A stretch of DNA of 64,000 bases. Origin: Gymnorhina tibicen. Lineage: Eukaryota; Chordata; Aves; Passeriformes; Artamidae. Location: assembly GCA_013399875.1 (NCBI GenBank), contig VXAZ01008167.1, positions 1,950,534 to 2,014,533 of the forward strand, written 5' to 3'. The notes beneath the pieces were generated by a model, which did not search any database, was not told where the DNA came from, and saw nothing but the letters and a program-made list of their open reading frames with translations. Shown in pieces: positions 34,251-47,482 of this stretch. A program made the position numbers and the translations under genes. Each line of letters starts with the position of its first letter. The first letter of the stretch is position 1.

Positions 34251-37200
34251 CACAGAAGAACCTTCTCACTGAAAGCAGCAAAAGGATTGCTACTGGCCTA
34301 ATTGGGAACAAGAGCGATCTATGAACCATTAAGCAGCTGCTGAATTCCACTGCAGCCGTGGTTATATTTCAATGATAGGCTGGGTGTGAGCTCTGTGAAC
34401 AGTTTATGATGTGCTTGGGAACCTTAAGAATGAAAGTTCCTCTATGCCAACTGCACCCAGCCATGGAATTTACCAGTCTAGACAATATATCTGTGGGTCC
34501 ACAGCCACCAAGAAGCTTGTAAAAAGGAGAAAGGTATTTTGAAGAACAAATTGAGAACTATATCTTCCCAAATTTGAGGGTAATCAGTGAAAAATGTTTC
34601 TCAAGACTCTCCAGAAAAAATGGAAATTATTTTGTGCATCTCTATCACATGCCAGAATAGAATTTTAAAGTACTTCCTGGTACACACATATCCATGCAGG
34701 CACATACATTTTCATATAGCATATTACACATACATCTCCTGAGTCTAGCAGGACAAGACTACGAATAATATTTTTGAATTTGCTCAGATTTCTGTCTTCT
34801 GATGCTCCAGAAGGGGAACCATCACTAGCGTTTAACAATAAATTCTTGGAAAAAATGCAAATTGTTTGTTTCATAAAGGTCAGAATATTAACACAGACTG
34901 ATGAACTCATGCACAGATACTGTCCTATCTTAGTCCTCCACTGTAATATTTGATACTCCTGTAGGAGGTGTTTGATATGTAGGTGAGTGTAATATAGTCA
35001 TTGATACGTTGTACAGTCTGTAGGGAAATGGCTATGACCTATGTGAGAGACAAAAATGTGATGATAAGCAGGAAAAAACAATGCTTGTTTTTGTAGGTTG
35101 GTGTGATCATCTCACTGCCCTTTATACTCAGGTCAATTTGTGGCCCATTTAAAGCTGTGAGATCCACATCCCTCCATTTCCTTGAGCTCGCACCCACTGT
35201 AAAGCATCATAATCCATTGGATGCCAGGGAAAATATCTATGCCCTAACTCATAGTTCAGTGAAGGACTTCTACCACCCTGTCTTGACTGCGCTGCCTTTT
35301 AGCTACAGGAAAATGTGAGCCTGCGGCAGTGCCAGTGGAGCATCCTGGTCCTCTTCCAGCTCAGGCTGTTCCAAGAGACAGGCTGCAACTCATGACATAT
35401 ATCCCAAGCACAGGCAATGTCAGTCTTACACCAGCGACGCGTCCTGTGCTCAGAGTACTCCGTAGGAGGATGGCTTTTGGGATCCATTTAAAATGGCTTT
35501 GGTGTAAATGGGGTATGGACTAGGGGCCATTTAACTCCCACTCTGTGCCTTCCCCTGCACTAGGGTCTGGGTTGAGTGATTTGGAAATGCTGTCATAGTG
35601 TTATTCCTGCTGCTCACCCATAAACCCCTAAAAAGTTGTAGCCTAAACTAGTCATTCAACAGCCTCTGCCTTACTCATTGAAGACTGTTCATGCAATGCA
35701 CACAAGAATGGTGTTAAAACTCTGAGTAAGATAGGCTCCCATGGCTTTAGAGGATCACACAAGACACTGTGCCCATAAATAGGCTATTTTTTTTAGAAAC
35801 TTAGCACTCTGTGGTTATTTATCTAAGATCTGTGCACCGTGTCTGAAAAGCAAAGCTTCTTCTTTTAAAGTTGTAGTTGAGGTCTGCATGTCATTTATTT
35901 TAAGTCAACACAGGAAAACAGCTGAAAAGAATTTCTAATTTAGGCTTTTCACTCTAAACTTTTAAAATAACACTTTCAATCCTGCTTGCCTACATAATTT
36001 GGTACCTGTGCATACCTCTTGCCACAATCTCTTTAAAATACCTTCCTGTTTGTACCTATGGTTACAATAATTCCCGTGACATCTGTGTAAGGAGCCTGAA
36101 GAGTTACTTTTCTTGAAGGGTTTCATATGAAGTGAAACTTCCAACAGCACTAAAAAGCATGCAGAAGCAGCAATTTCAGAAGCATCACATAAGTGCTCAG
36201 GCAGACTTATTAGAAAGAAGAGACCTGTGTTATCTTGAAATGTAGTGAAACTCTCCTTTTAAGGGTTACACTTTGACACCAATAGACACAAATCGCTCAT
36301 TGGTCCAAGAGCTTGTATGCGGAAATTACTAAAGTGCTGCTTCCAGTCTGCAAGTGAGAGCTGGAGAAAAGCAGAAAGATCACTGTCCCTAAAGGAGTGT
36401 ATCACTTCTGCAGAATGGTTAGACCAAGGAAAGCCATTTGCAAACACTGAGTGTTTTGTTATTTGGAACAGCAGCAGTCATCAGCTGGGGGAGGCTGTGG
36501 CCTCAACTCTAAAGCAGAGCACTGTCTGATTTGGTCTTTCTCTTCAAGCTGTGCATAAAATGTCAAGTGCTTTAGAGTTTAGGAAGTGTTCAAGGATAAT
36601 TGCCAAAATTTGGACAGAAAGACATTGTCTTACTGCTTGTTGACTTTAAAGGGCACACCTAATATTTGCTTACTGGGTAAAGAAAAGGCTAATATTTAAA
36701 GGTTAATTGGCTTTACAACTTTATAATTTAGAAGGGGTAGGTGTTAAAGAATCTATATTTGCATGTGGGAATGGGAAGGCAAGGGAATATAAACTCAGAA
36801 CAGTTCCAAGTATCTGGGCAAAGCACAAGCAAAGCGTTAGAGTGATGCTGATGAAAATAACTGAGCAGTTGAGTTCCTCTGCTGCCTCAGGAACACCAGG
36901 AGTATTTAAATAACAGAGCATCCTTCTGCATCCTTCCAGTCACCTAAACTGCTTTGAGAAATGCATTTGCTCATTTCCTCATTTTCCCAATATACCACCT
37001 AGTTAATTCTCTCCATGGCCTCTTCAGCCAGCCTTGTGTATTTCCATAGGGTCCCAGTTGAGACCAGTTGATTAAGATGAATTGTGTCTCCTGAAAATCT
37101 GTTGTTTCTTTGGCTTGCCCTAGAATTCTCAGGCTGCCTCTGATCATTGTTTTTAAGTTTTAAGGCAGAATATTTTACTTCCGCAGCATGTCATGTGCTC

Positions 37201-37394
37201 TTATTTTTAGCTTGTTTGGGCAATTCCTAAAGTGTTTGTTTTTAGTTTAACTAATTTCTTAATAGCTGCATCTGTTGGGTTGGGGCTCAGTTCAGGAAAA
37301 ACAATGACTGGATTTTATTGTTTATGAATTCTCTAAGTGCATGGCTCTGCACAGATAACTACACAGAAAGTCACAATTTCAAACCGCTATTGCT

Positions 37395-37460
37395 AGATGA
37401 CTTAGGCTCTATTCCAAAAATAATTAGGCACTTAGAAAGCTGATTTTCTATGAAAATCAA
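37395..37460. repeat. Possible old repeat fragment
   Basis: gacttaggctctattccaaa, then aattaggcacttagaaagctgat split around tttt, resembles the family with 'ttaggcacctaa' and 'gattttcaaagg' words. Weak. Confidence 0.25.
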
Positions 37461-37536
37461 GAATATACAGGAGACCTTTGACTTGAGATCTCAGGCTTGG
37501 AAAATGAACATATGAATATTTGGAATTTTACTCCTG

Positions 37537-37600
37537 ACTGTGATTCAGTAAAGGGCATCTTGTAACCTACTCATTACAAGTAGTTCCATTAAACTCTGTT
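37537..37600 (+). repeat. Fragment of an old sauropsid repeat
   Basis: tgactgtgattcagtaaagg, followed 30 bases later by acaagtagttccattaaact, parallels 'gattcagcaaagcac ... gagtagtcccattgaagt' in order and spacing. Same family as 34211-34250, by my reading. Confidence 0.38.
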
Positions 37601-38734
37601 TACCTCACCATGAGTGAACTGGGTTATGACCTCAGTCGGGACACCAGCAGTGAGTAAGTGAAACAGATGGACAGGATGTTAAAAGAGGGAATATTATAAT
37701 TCTATATGACTATTATCTCAGGATCTGCTTTTGTTCTGTATCATCAGCCTGGTAAATATTATTACTGTTTCAAGTAACTAATAGAAGATAAGTTGGCTTG
37801 ATGTGCTTTTCACTTTCTTATCACTTTGTTAAAGTGTAGTTACTTGGATTAAAATTGTTTAACCTGTTTCAGGTTCTTTGTGGATATTTTTGTTTGTTTT
37901 TATTTCCTTTTGGATTCTTTGAAACTGTGATGTGGAGAAGGGGAATAATAGAAGAAGAAGGATGGGGATAATACTTTTTCCTTCACCTTAGAAGTTTTTT
38001 GCTGGGAAGCCATTTTGATGAGAGTCTTTGGCCCTTACTGGCTTTGAAGCAGGGAATAGAAATTTGGCAAAGGATGGGCTTGCTATGCAGAGTCTTTTGC
38101 TGTCTTTTCAAAAACATGGCCAAATCATGTGTATCTGAAAAGAATCACTTTCCACAAGCTGAGATGTTGTTTAAGATCAGGGGAATCAGTTCCCTGTCTT
38201 GACAGAACAGGCCCCATCCCAACTGTGAACAAAGACACCCATTACCAGAGCTGCAAGATGGAGCAAGACTTCTTTGGAACTGATCTTCCTTGTATCTTGT
38301 TCCCTGGGACCGTGGTGGCAGTAGCTACAGAAAATTAGAAAAGATTGTCTATTCTGTCAGAGTTCCCTCTGCTGATGCCACCACTGGGACTGTGTCCAGC
38401 TGAACCAAGGATATGAGTGGAGGTGAGAACAAACTGTCCAGTACCTCTGCCAGGGGGAATAGATGAATATCACTAGGAAGTCTCAAACGTGAGAACATTG
38501 TAACTGCATTGGAGATTCATCCAGAAATCAATCTACTTGCCAAAATCAGTGTCCACTTTCAATCAAAATCCCCAAATTAATTTTTGCCATCATATTTAAT
38601 TTTCTATGCTAATCTCTTAAGAGTGAAAGAAGAAAATGGACTCTTCACTCTTCAGAACTTCAGGGAAAACCTGGACTGAAGCATTTGCTTCTCTTAGCTG
38701 GAGTTTTGCCAGCTCATCAAAGCTAATATCCCTC

Positions 38735-38890
38735 CTTCTGCAAATAAGTGCCAAGGGATCTTTAATTAGCTAAAATGACCAACAGTCAGGACCTTGATTT
38801 CTCACTTAATCTGAAAATAGCACAGCATCCCTTAGCACACTGCTAGAACATTGGCACTGTACCAACAGAGAGAATATAGTGCCATTTACT
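38735..38890 (+). repeat. Old, widely shared vertebrate repeat (family not named)
   Basis: gtgccaagggatctttaatt (38749-38768), tgacc (38776-38780), cagtcaggaccttgatttctc (start and end at about 38784-38804) and cttaatctgaaaatagcac follow, in order, a pattern I know from many vertebrate genomes ('gccatgggatctttaatgacc ... gtcaggacctcggttt ... tctcatctgaa'). A short insertion (agctaaaa) separates the first two words. Retention of four ordered words makes chance unlikely. The family is an old transposon; its class is uncertain to me. Confidence 0.5.
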
Positions 38891-40294
38891 TAATCATACA
38901 CTTCCTGCAGCTTCTCCTACAATTCTAGTTGAGTTCATCTCAACAGCTGGAGAAGGGCACTGTCATTTCTACAGCTTGTGGTAAGGGAATTCATGCTTTC
39001 TTTAGTGATTGTTTGTAGGGCTGTTTCAGATCTTTTGGATTTGTTCACTCGGACGTTAATACAGCAAACTCTAGTGGTCAGTATGGTGCAGTGGAAAGGA
39101 GTGAAAAAGGCAGTCCCAACCTATCTGCTATGATTTATGCACAGGTGAAACTTGGACTCCACCCCTTGTACTTGTTCTACACCACAGACTGCTGTCTTAG
39201 CACAACTCTTTAAACTAACACCTGCACCAACAGAGAATAAAGGCTGAGCAAGACATTTGCAGGAGTCTCAGTGAGGTGTTCCAAAATCTCTGCAAGTAGT
39301 CATAGGACCACTGTACTAACAACCTGTATGAGTGTGCCTGCAGGAATGCTTCATTCCCACAGCTCCTAAAAACAGACGGGAAAGCTCTAACCTTGCAGAT
39401 GGGCTCATCCTTGCTTTAGGTGCTAAGTCAGAATTAACAGAATTTAACAACTTCAAAGTATGCTTCGATATATCTCTCATCTTGAGGTACTCATCAGTGG
39501 ATCACAGTAACATAGCAAATGCTGGGATGAGCAGTTCTTAAAACAGCTAATTGCAGTGTCCTGCAGGAAAGACATCCCAGTGTCAGTGAAGGCTGTAGAG
39601 TGGGTGCAGCAGGGAGCAGAATGTTGTGGTGGAATTGGACACAGTGGGAACATGCTGCCAAGGGCCAACTTCCTGGCTTTGCACAAAGACTTGTGACCCA
39701 TTTTAGCAGAGATCTGTTTGGTTTTGATTTTAACTGGCAGTGCTAAAGTGAAAAAAAAAGAAAAGAAGGCTATAATGAAAGCCAAATATTCTGGTATAAA
39801 TAAGTATAATCCTGTCCAAATCAACAGAGACTGGCTTAATTCAGAGGTAGATATCTACATAGATGTCAAGTAGTTCTCTCCTTACCTATAACTCATCTCT
39901 TGGAAGAAACAGCAATAGGAAGTCTTGTCACTCTTAACTAGAGTCTGAATGTGATGACCCCACAGCTGCCTTTTAGTTCCCTATATTTCTGCACTGGACA
40001 GTGCAAAACAAGTTCACTCCAGGAAGGGCAGGATGTGGGGAGGGTGGGGGCTGGTACAGTTTCCACCTATTTTTCTGCTTAGCAGCTTGTCCTGCTCTCA
40101 CCAGCACTGCAGTGCAGGGCCTGTTTTCCGTGGCTTCTGACTTCCAGCACAGGTGACCAACCACACATTTAAATTTCTTAATGCTTCTGCTCTACACTTG
40201 AACAATTTCTTCCCATGGAATCCCACTAGCACCAGTAAAGTTTTTCTAAGGATATCCTGAAGCCTCAAAGCAGCACTGTGAGTAGAAAAGGAAA
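38891..40294. other. Unique non-coding DNA
   Basis: No gene or known repeat is recognised. The 115-codon minus frame at 39477-39824 has one hydrophobic stretch but no known motif. Confidence 0.4.
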
Positions 40295-40370
40295 ATATTT
40301 TTATGCCCAGTTTACAGACAGGGAAGTAGAAGTTCTTAAATTACTTCCTCAGCATCATTGTAAAACTAGG
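40295..40370 (+). repeat. MIR-like or L2/CR1-like old fragment
   Basis: atttttatgcccagtttaca followed by gacagggaagtagaag and a ttaaattacttcctcagc region parallels the 'ttattatccccatttacagatggggaactgaggcacag ... ttaagtgacttgcccaagg' pattern of ancient amniote elements, quoted here only as a description. Divergence is high. Confidence 0.38.
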
Positions 40371-43300
40371 CTTACATGAAGAATGAGTTAGAATGAGAGC
40401 ACAAAGGTTTTGTCTTCCAGCCCTGTATTTATTTCCATGTTTCTCTTTCTTTCAAGAGACTCTACATTGTAATTAAATTAACAACAAATATGATTAAAGT
40501 AAGTGGCTCAGTTAAGGTTTTCTGGAACATTATATATAGAGACTGCTTTCAAGTAAGAGTCAACTTTCTCTTTCCTTTTTTTTTCTACACTAAGCCTCCA
40601 TTTCCTGCTTTCTTTGAAAAACTGTACTACGAATTATCAAGAGGTCACATATTCTAGCATTCAGCAGGAGTTGCCGAACCTGCAGTAAATATTCTCTTTA
40701 AAGTAACATCTTGCGTGTTTCGCTTCACACATGGCCCCTGGAGCTTAAAGGTCATGCACAAATACAATGGTGGTCTTTCATGACCACAAGAGTTTCTAAA
40801 TTGCTGTATTTTGCATTCTCTCTATCTGTGTGACTTATTCTGGTCTTATAACTTCGCAAAAAATGACCGTGGCATATTCAGAATTTTGCAATTCACACCC
40901 CTCTCCCCTCAAATGTGAAATGAAGTGGTTTACAGCTCTTTGCAGGATTGCATGTAATTCAGTTTTGGGGGTTACTAATGTTCTTAGAGGTCTTTTACAA
41001 GCTAAATTATCCTATGATTCTGCATCTGCTCTAGGTCATACCCAGTGTCCATCTAGCCCTGTGACTTCCTGCTAGCAATGTCCATGCAAGGAACTATTGA
41101 AGAAAGTAAGAAAAGGGCAAATACACCACGTCTCTGCAACCTCCCAGCTTCTAGGTCAAGTGAGTAATTGTATAATTTTCTGATGTGAGCTTCATTGCAC
41201 CCAGAATCACAGGTATGGCAAAAGAAGGTTATAAGAAAGGATTAGGGGTAATTTTCATGAGTATAAACCACATGTTTTCAGTTCCTACTGTGTCAAAGCT
41301 GGACATGGAAATGATTGATTGGCTAAGAGTAAAAAATGGAATTCACAAAAGATCAGGCCCTTCCTTTCCATGAGGTTTTGTGGCTACAGGGATTCATGGC
41401 TACAGGAATTGGAAGACTAGGATTACAAGAACAAAGAAAATCTGTGCAGATTAAGAACTACAGTTTTTTACCCAGTATTGATATATGCTTAAATCTTAAT
41501 ATTTTTTGTTCCCCCAGAAAGAGTAAAGGAAGATTTGTAAATTTTTTTTAACTTCAAATTATTAATATCAACAATGCATTTAAATGATAATTAAGTCACT
41601 GCAAACTCCTTTTGGTTCAAGGATTTCTAGCACTCATTATTCTGAGTGCTAATAAATATAAGCATTGACTATCTACATGCTACCTGAGCACTGAAAGGTC
41701 CCACGCAGGCCAGTGTTGATTCTGATGTTTTGTAGCTGTTTGTGGGACTTTTAAAGAAATGACTGGTGACATTTACAAATGAAAAAGAACATGGATCCCT
41801 GCAGATTAGTGCACTGGTCTCTTGCTTTGAGGTTTGATGTCAAAAGAACTAAAAAACTTTTTAAAAATGCAAATGAAACCAAGTCTTACTTGGAACCTCA
41901 AAGCACTAAAATTTGATGTATTGTTATGCCTTTTTTTCTTCAATATTTAGTGCTACATACACAGGAAAAGTTTGCATGGTGTTGCTGCAAATTCAAACCC
42001 AGTTATCAGATCAAACTGTACGTCTACTATGCAAGTGTGATAATGATAAGATCATGAAAATCCCATTTAGGGTTTTTCAAACCATGTTCTTGGTTTCCCC
42101 TATAGTACTCTATAGATGCACAGTGGGCCTTTCCTGAGTTCACTCCAGCAAAGAAATTGTCCACAGCACAGAATTCCTACAAGGCCTGAAGTGAGATCAA
42201 GAAGTATACTTCCTGGAGAAAAGGTTTATAAAAGGTGTGCATTGAAGAGGTTCATGGCTGGTGAAAATCTAGATAGCTAGTTTTAAACCAAATAACACAA
42301 AGAATACATTCCCCATGTAATGTTATCGAAAATCTGGCCACTGACTTCTTACAAATCTATCAGGAGATAAGACTATTGATCTAGTAATCTGATTTCTTTG
42401 TTCTATTTAATTTCCTTTACATGTCTCTACATAAAAGCAAGTATTTCAGAAGGGAAGCCCTTTATTTGAAAACGTTGAGTTGGGAAGAAATCATTGCTTC
42501 ATGGTTAAGGTACTACATTTTTTCAGCACCAGTACTGTTCAAAAGTGACCACGATTTTTCTTCTGAATTTGTTCAATACCAGTTTCTCTTAAAGTGACTC
42601 TACAAAGGCTTCTTTGGACCCAAGTTTTCTCTCTACAAGGAATTCCTGGTTGGAATTGTATTCTTTGTCTAAATAGTTTCTCTGTGTTCTTACTCAAACC
42701 AGTCTCTGTCATCACTCTCTTTCATCACAACAAAAATTGCTTCTGTAGCATCATGTCTGCATCTGTTCTTTCTGTAGGAAGCCAAAAGATAATGACAAAG
42801 GCTTATCAACATCCCTTAAAAACAAGAGGAATTCCCCTTGTTTCTTCCCTGTCTTTGTGAGTTGCTAAAACTCCACATAATTGCTAAGATGGTCACATTT
42901 ACAATAAGTGAAAAATTATTCTTAGTGGCTTGGGTTTTTAGATCCACTCTTCCTTCCACGGACAATTGGAATAAGTGGTATGGACTGTAGTTTTCTTCTC
43001 TTTGTTTTGGAGGACACAGTGCTCACTTTTCAATCTTCAGTTTTTCACTCTTATTCAAAAGGGATGTGCAGCAGCCCTTAAATACAGAATACCAGCATAA
43101 ACAGGTCCCTGGAGTCATCACAATGGTCAACCTACTAATGGTTTAATTCCTCCTAAATGAGGAAAAGAGAATTTTGGAAGCCTAAACTTACAACTCACTT
43201 TCAAACCAGTGGGATATGTCCAGTTCCAGTCTCTTTGAGAGCCAAAATTATAGAAAATCTTTTAAGTTTAGATTTATTTTGTATGGTAGTTTCCTAGATA

Positions 43301-45497
43301 GATCAGACATTTCAATCCTTTTTAAATGTTCCACTCTTATCCTTTCATGTATTGGCCAAACAAAGCCTCATGAAACAATTCTGAGTTTGCAAACTGATCA
43401 AAGAAGCTGATATTGAATTTTTTGTAAAAACAGTTTGTCTGTAAGATGACAAACTGGCTATAATTTCAGTGTAGCTTGAATAGTTTTCCTTGTTTAGGGA
43501 ATAGAAGTTGAGTTTTGTATTTGACCTTCAATGAATTTCAGGTGAATATTTTACAGTTTTGATGAATATTGAACATTTTTGCTAGCAGTAGTGCCTGAAA
43601 GGTATTCATGTATAACTCCATACCATGCTGGCTCTTTACAGCATATCAATTTTATGAATGCCAGAATAGACTCAGCGTGATCTTTAACATCTCTGATGTA
43701 TGATGTGGAATAATGGCATGATGCTGAGTAATCTGATTGACAACCCGAAAAAGTCAATCAGGTACATGTATCTGTCTGTATTTTTCTCTTTAACATTGTC
43801 TTGGCGTCAATCTGCCTCAATTCGTGGTGAGGGAGTTCTGCATTGCAGCTTAAATAAAGCTTGGTTAAAATCAAGTGCGTAAAATTTCATCATTAAAAAT
43901 GGATTACTAGCTTACTAAAACACAGGAAAAATGGGCATAGATTTTAGGGAACTGTTTTGGTTCAAAACTCCAAAATAAATGTATTGAAAATAAAATAAGT
44001 GATTTGATTTCAGAATTGCAGTGCTTTGCTTACTTAATTTAAACAAAATTTTGATAATAGTAAACTTAGTAATATCAAGCAGTTTCAAACTGTGGTGAAA
44101 CAAAATGTTCTGCATTGAGTTCTCTTAACATGAACTGAATTTGTTTTACAAAGTTATTCCTTGTAATTTTTTTTTATCGTGATTCAAACCAAAATTGCCA
44201 GAAATTTTCAAAACAAAAATTAAATAAACCCCAAATATTCCCTCAGTAGTAACACTGAAAAAATCTACCATGAACCAAAATATACAGAGGTTTATGTCAG
44301 GTTGGTGCAAGAGAAATAGATTTCATGTACAATGCATAGTAGTGTGTGGGTATTTGTGAGCAAGGAAACAATTAACTCACCAAGTGCAACTGCTTAATGA
44401 GGCTTTTTAAAAAGCCCACTGTCATAATATTTATCACATGAACTGGTTTTGTTTACAGATTATTTAAGCATAGCTTTTAGTACGTTTAAAGTTATTCACT
44501 GATGTACTTTTTGTTTTAAAAGAATGATAGCATTCCTCATACTACAGATTCCAAAAGAAAGGGATTAGATCCATGAAATGGACTAGTGTGGAGTGTTTTA
44601 ATATTGATATGGGCCTTCTCGTTTATTACACGTTCTCATAGTATTCTATGTTGCAACACTTATAACAGCATTTCTGCTTCTTGTTTTGAAATCAAGAACA
44701 ACAGCACCTAAAACATAGGTGATTAATCCCAGGACAATCATCCCGAACACCTCAGCCAGTTGCTGATGTTCTTTAGACAGTCAATGGAGAGAAAGGATTA
44801 TCTCTGGAAGCCAGGGGTGAATGTCTGGAAGTGTAGACGGGGAGCTTCTCAGAGTCACCAACAGCAAATGGTCAGGAGCATGTCCCCACTGCAAGTCCCT
44901 GCTACTCACAACTCAACACTCAGTCCCTGCAGCCCCTGCACTCTCTTCTGAGGTTAAATAACCTTCATAGCAACATCCCCACTGTGTAAAAGGAGATGTG
45001 ACACCAGTGTCCACTTCTCTCATGGTAGCTTAACAACTACTAAAACTAAGAGACCTTTGGTATGCAGGCATGTTGATGTGTAACTTCAGCACTTCGGGCT
45101 GGCCTTCACCACCAGGCTGTTGAATATTTGGGAGAATCAGAACAAGCAGAATCTCTTCCACATCTCTTGTTGAGATTGATTACTCAGATATGCACAGACA
45201 AGGTTTGGAGCAAATGAGAATTTGTCAGGGGCAGGGGAAGGAATAGGAGTCAGAGAACAGCTGAGAATAAGCAAGCATGGCATTCTGGTACCTGGAAGTT
45301 TTTACATCCAACACCCATCTGATAAAAGACAGATACTGTGGGAGGGAGAGGATATTCTTGTATCTGAGCCTATTGACTGAAAATCCTGGTCCTATGGAGC
45401 AAAGTTAACTCCTGGCAATGGTAAGAGAGAGATATAGGATGGAAGGATTCAAAGCCAAAATGAGGCTAGAGAATGGAAATTAGCGAATAGACTGGGC
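40371..45497. other. Unique non-coding DNA
   Basis: 5.1 kb with no gene or interspersed repeat recognised. A 9-bp-arm inverted repeat lies at 41628-41651. Open frames reach 88 codons (42594-42860, plus), with no known motifs. Confidence 0.45.
41628..41651. repeat. Short inverted repeat (9-bp arms, 6-base loop)
   Basis: tagcactca (41628-41636) and tgagtgcta (41643-41651) are perfect reverse complements. Confidence 0.6.
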
Positions 45498-46300
45498 TAG
45501 AATAATTTAAGCTGGAAAGAAGATACAGTGACCATCTAGTCCAGCTGCTGGCCATTTCAGAAATGACGAGAAGTTAAAACATTATTTACTACATTGTCCA
45601 AATGTCTCTTAAACACTGGCAGGCTTGGGGTATCAATCACATCTCTAGGAACCCTGTTTCAGTGTTGGATCACCCTCTCAGTAAAGATGTCTCGACCCCA
45701 GAGAGAAGAACTCAGCACCTCCATCTCCCCCTCCCCTCCTCAGGAAGCTGTTAGAGAGCACCTGGTCACCCCTCAGCCTCCTCTACTCCAAACAAGACAA
45801 GCCCAGAGCCCACAGCTACTCCTTACAGGACATCCAGCCCTCTCACTGGCTTTGTTGCCCTCCTTGGAATACATTCAAGGACCTTCACATCCTTCTTCAG
45901 TGGTGGGTCCCAGCCCTGCACTCAGGGCTCCAAGGCTGAGAACAGTGGGATAATCTTCTCTTTTTCCCAGCTGGTCATGCTGTGTTCGATGCACCCCAGG
46001 ATGGGGTTTGCCCCCAGGGCTGCCAGGGCTCACTGCTGGCTCCTGGAGAGCGGCTGTTAACCTGCACCCCCAGATCCCTCTCTGCAGGGCTGATCTCCAG
46101 CCACTGCTCTCCCAGTTCGTACTTGTGCCCACTGTTGCTGCATCCCCCATGCAGAATATGGCATTTGATCTTGTTAAATTTGATTCCATTAATCATTGCT
46201 CAGTGCTCCAACCTCCCTATCACCCTCTGCAAGGGGGACCACCTCCCAGTTTAGGATCATCAGCCAGCTTGCTAGTGGTGCATTCAATTACCCCTCTGGG
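45498..46300 (-). mobile_element. CR1 LINE, older subfamily, 5'-truncated
   Basis: Starts with tagaataatttaagctggaa and continues agatacagtgaccatctagt, an eroded CR1 3' end in reverse. It runs to about 46300, where ORF2 coding similarity fades. About 800 bp are left. The 3' tail octamers are lost and the 3' part is diverged from the other copies, so I judge it older or of a different subfamily than those at 1488 and 32006. Confidence 0.88.
45960..46300 (-). pseudogene. CR1 ORF2 remnant with reverse transcriptase ADD box
   Basis: On the minus strand 46300-46240 reads VIECTTSKLADDPKLGG. Intact CR1 proteins have a phenylalanine before the two catalytic aspartates in this box; here it is leucine (LADD, aspartate codons within 46256-46264). 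After a frameshift and stops, a second frame continues with IKFNKIKCHILH and, further on, SPAERDLGVQV, the blocks that follow the ADD box in CR1 ORF2. The order of the blocks is right, so this is the palm-to-thumb part of the reverse transcriptase. Several stops and frameshifts make it inactive. The open frames of 73 and 104 codons here belong to this remnant or its shadow. Confidence 0.85.
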
Positions 46301-47416
46301 TTTTCTACTCCCTCTTCTTGCACTGAAGAATGTATCCCTTTATTTTGCCTTAGCCTGTTGTGATCAGTGGAGTAACACTGATTTATATGCAGGAGAGGTA
46401 TTGTTAACATTAACCATGTAATGGTTCATGTAATATCTGGGACAATTTATGAATCATTTACTAAATGAAAGTAGAGTACAGCTAGATTGACGTAGAACAT
46501 ATCTGTACCCTGCTATTTCAGGTAAATAAGTTTTGGGATCTAGTTTGCTGGACCTGTGACATCTTGAAGAAAAAACAGCGTCTTAATTTTAGCTTAATAG
46601 TGCCTTCTGTTTGGAAGAATCCTAGAGTTCTTTTGCCCTGAGTACAAATGACTTCTCTTTCTTTCTGTACATTTGGCGAGGATTTCAGACAGGAATTTTC
46701 TCCCTCCATTACAATTTTTCCATAGCTACTTCGCACATAATGGTGTTTTGAACTGAGAAAACAAAGATTTAAGAAGAGACATGAGAGGAACATGACAGTG
46801 TGACTATTAACTTCTTTTGTGCTAGGAAACAGTTTCTTGTTCTCCAGATCTTCCACACAAACAGAAAGTCAATCCATTGAGAAAGGTGACATAACAAAAT
46901 CCAGATCTTTCCCCTGCTTTCCCCAATATAAATGATACTATTTTCTACAGAATAACAATCCAGATCTTAATATCGGAAAAAAGACCCCCAAAACAGGAAA
47001 TGCATGTTTCACTTTCTCTGTTCAGGCACTTTAACAGACAAAGATGCTCAAAGTCTGAACTGATGAGTTTCTTTGGCAGTGATTATCCCACAACAGCATT
47101 TCATTAAGTGGTGTGGGGGATTTCCTCTTTACTTCCGCTCCAGGCTTACTCACAGATCCCACAGATGCAGATCTCTCAAATGACAGCCTTTTTTTCCCCT
47201 TCTCAAACCTCCAAGAATTTAAAGACTCCTTTTAGAATAATAAATTTCCCTTTTATTGTGACTCAGACTTATTCAGTCCAATCCAGCCTGTGCAAACACA
47301 CATGCAGCTTTAAATTAGCATTTGTGAACAAGCTGGGTTTCTTTGGCTGTTTGCTGAGAATTTGCAGTTCAGCTCCTTGAGGAAAAAAGAAAGAGAGATT
47401 CACGTCTATTTATGGC
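46301..47416. other. Unique non-coding DNA
   Basis: No gene or repeat is recognised. The 112-codon minus frame at 46518-46856 has no known motif. Confidence 0.42.
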
Positions 47417-47482
47417 TTGATTTTCAGACATGCTGAGTACCTCCTGTGGACTTTGAGAGCTGTTCCTCTGGAAATCAGGTCA
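47417..47482. repeat. Old palindromic sauropsid repeat, short diverged copy
   Basis: cttgattttcagacatgctg and agtacctcctgtggactttg open the copy, and ctctggaaatcaggtc closes it, a near reverse complement of the start (gatttTCAGA / TCTGGaaatc). The matching family has 'tgattttcagaggtgctgag' and its reverse at the two ends. The centre 'ggactttgagagc' stands where copies usually have 'attgacttcaatgg'. Confidence 0.48.

Larger units (their letters stand above)
33821..38734. other. Unique DNA with a few old repeat scraps
   Basis: No gene is recognised. Small fragments listed separately (34211-34250, 37395-37460, 37537-37600) carry words of old repeat families. The frames at 35103-35523 on both strands show no known domain. 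Confidence 0.4.
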
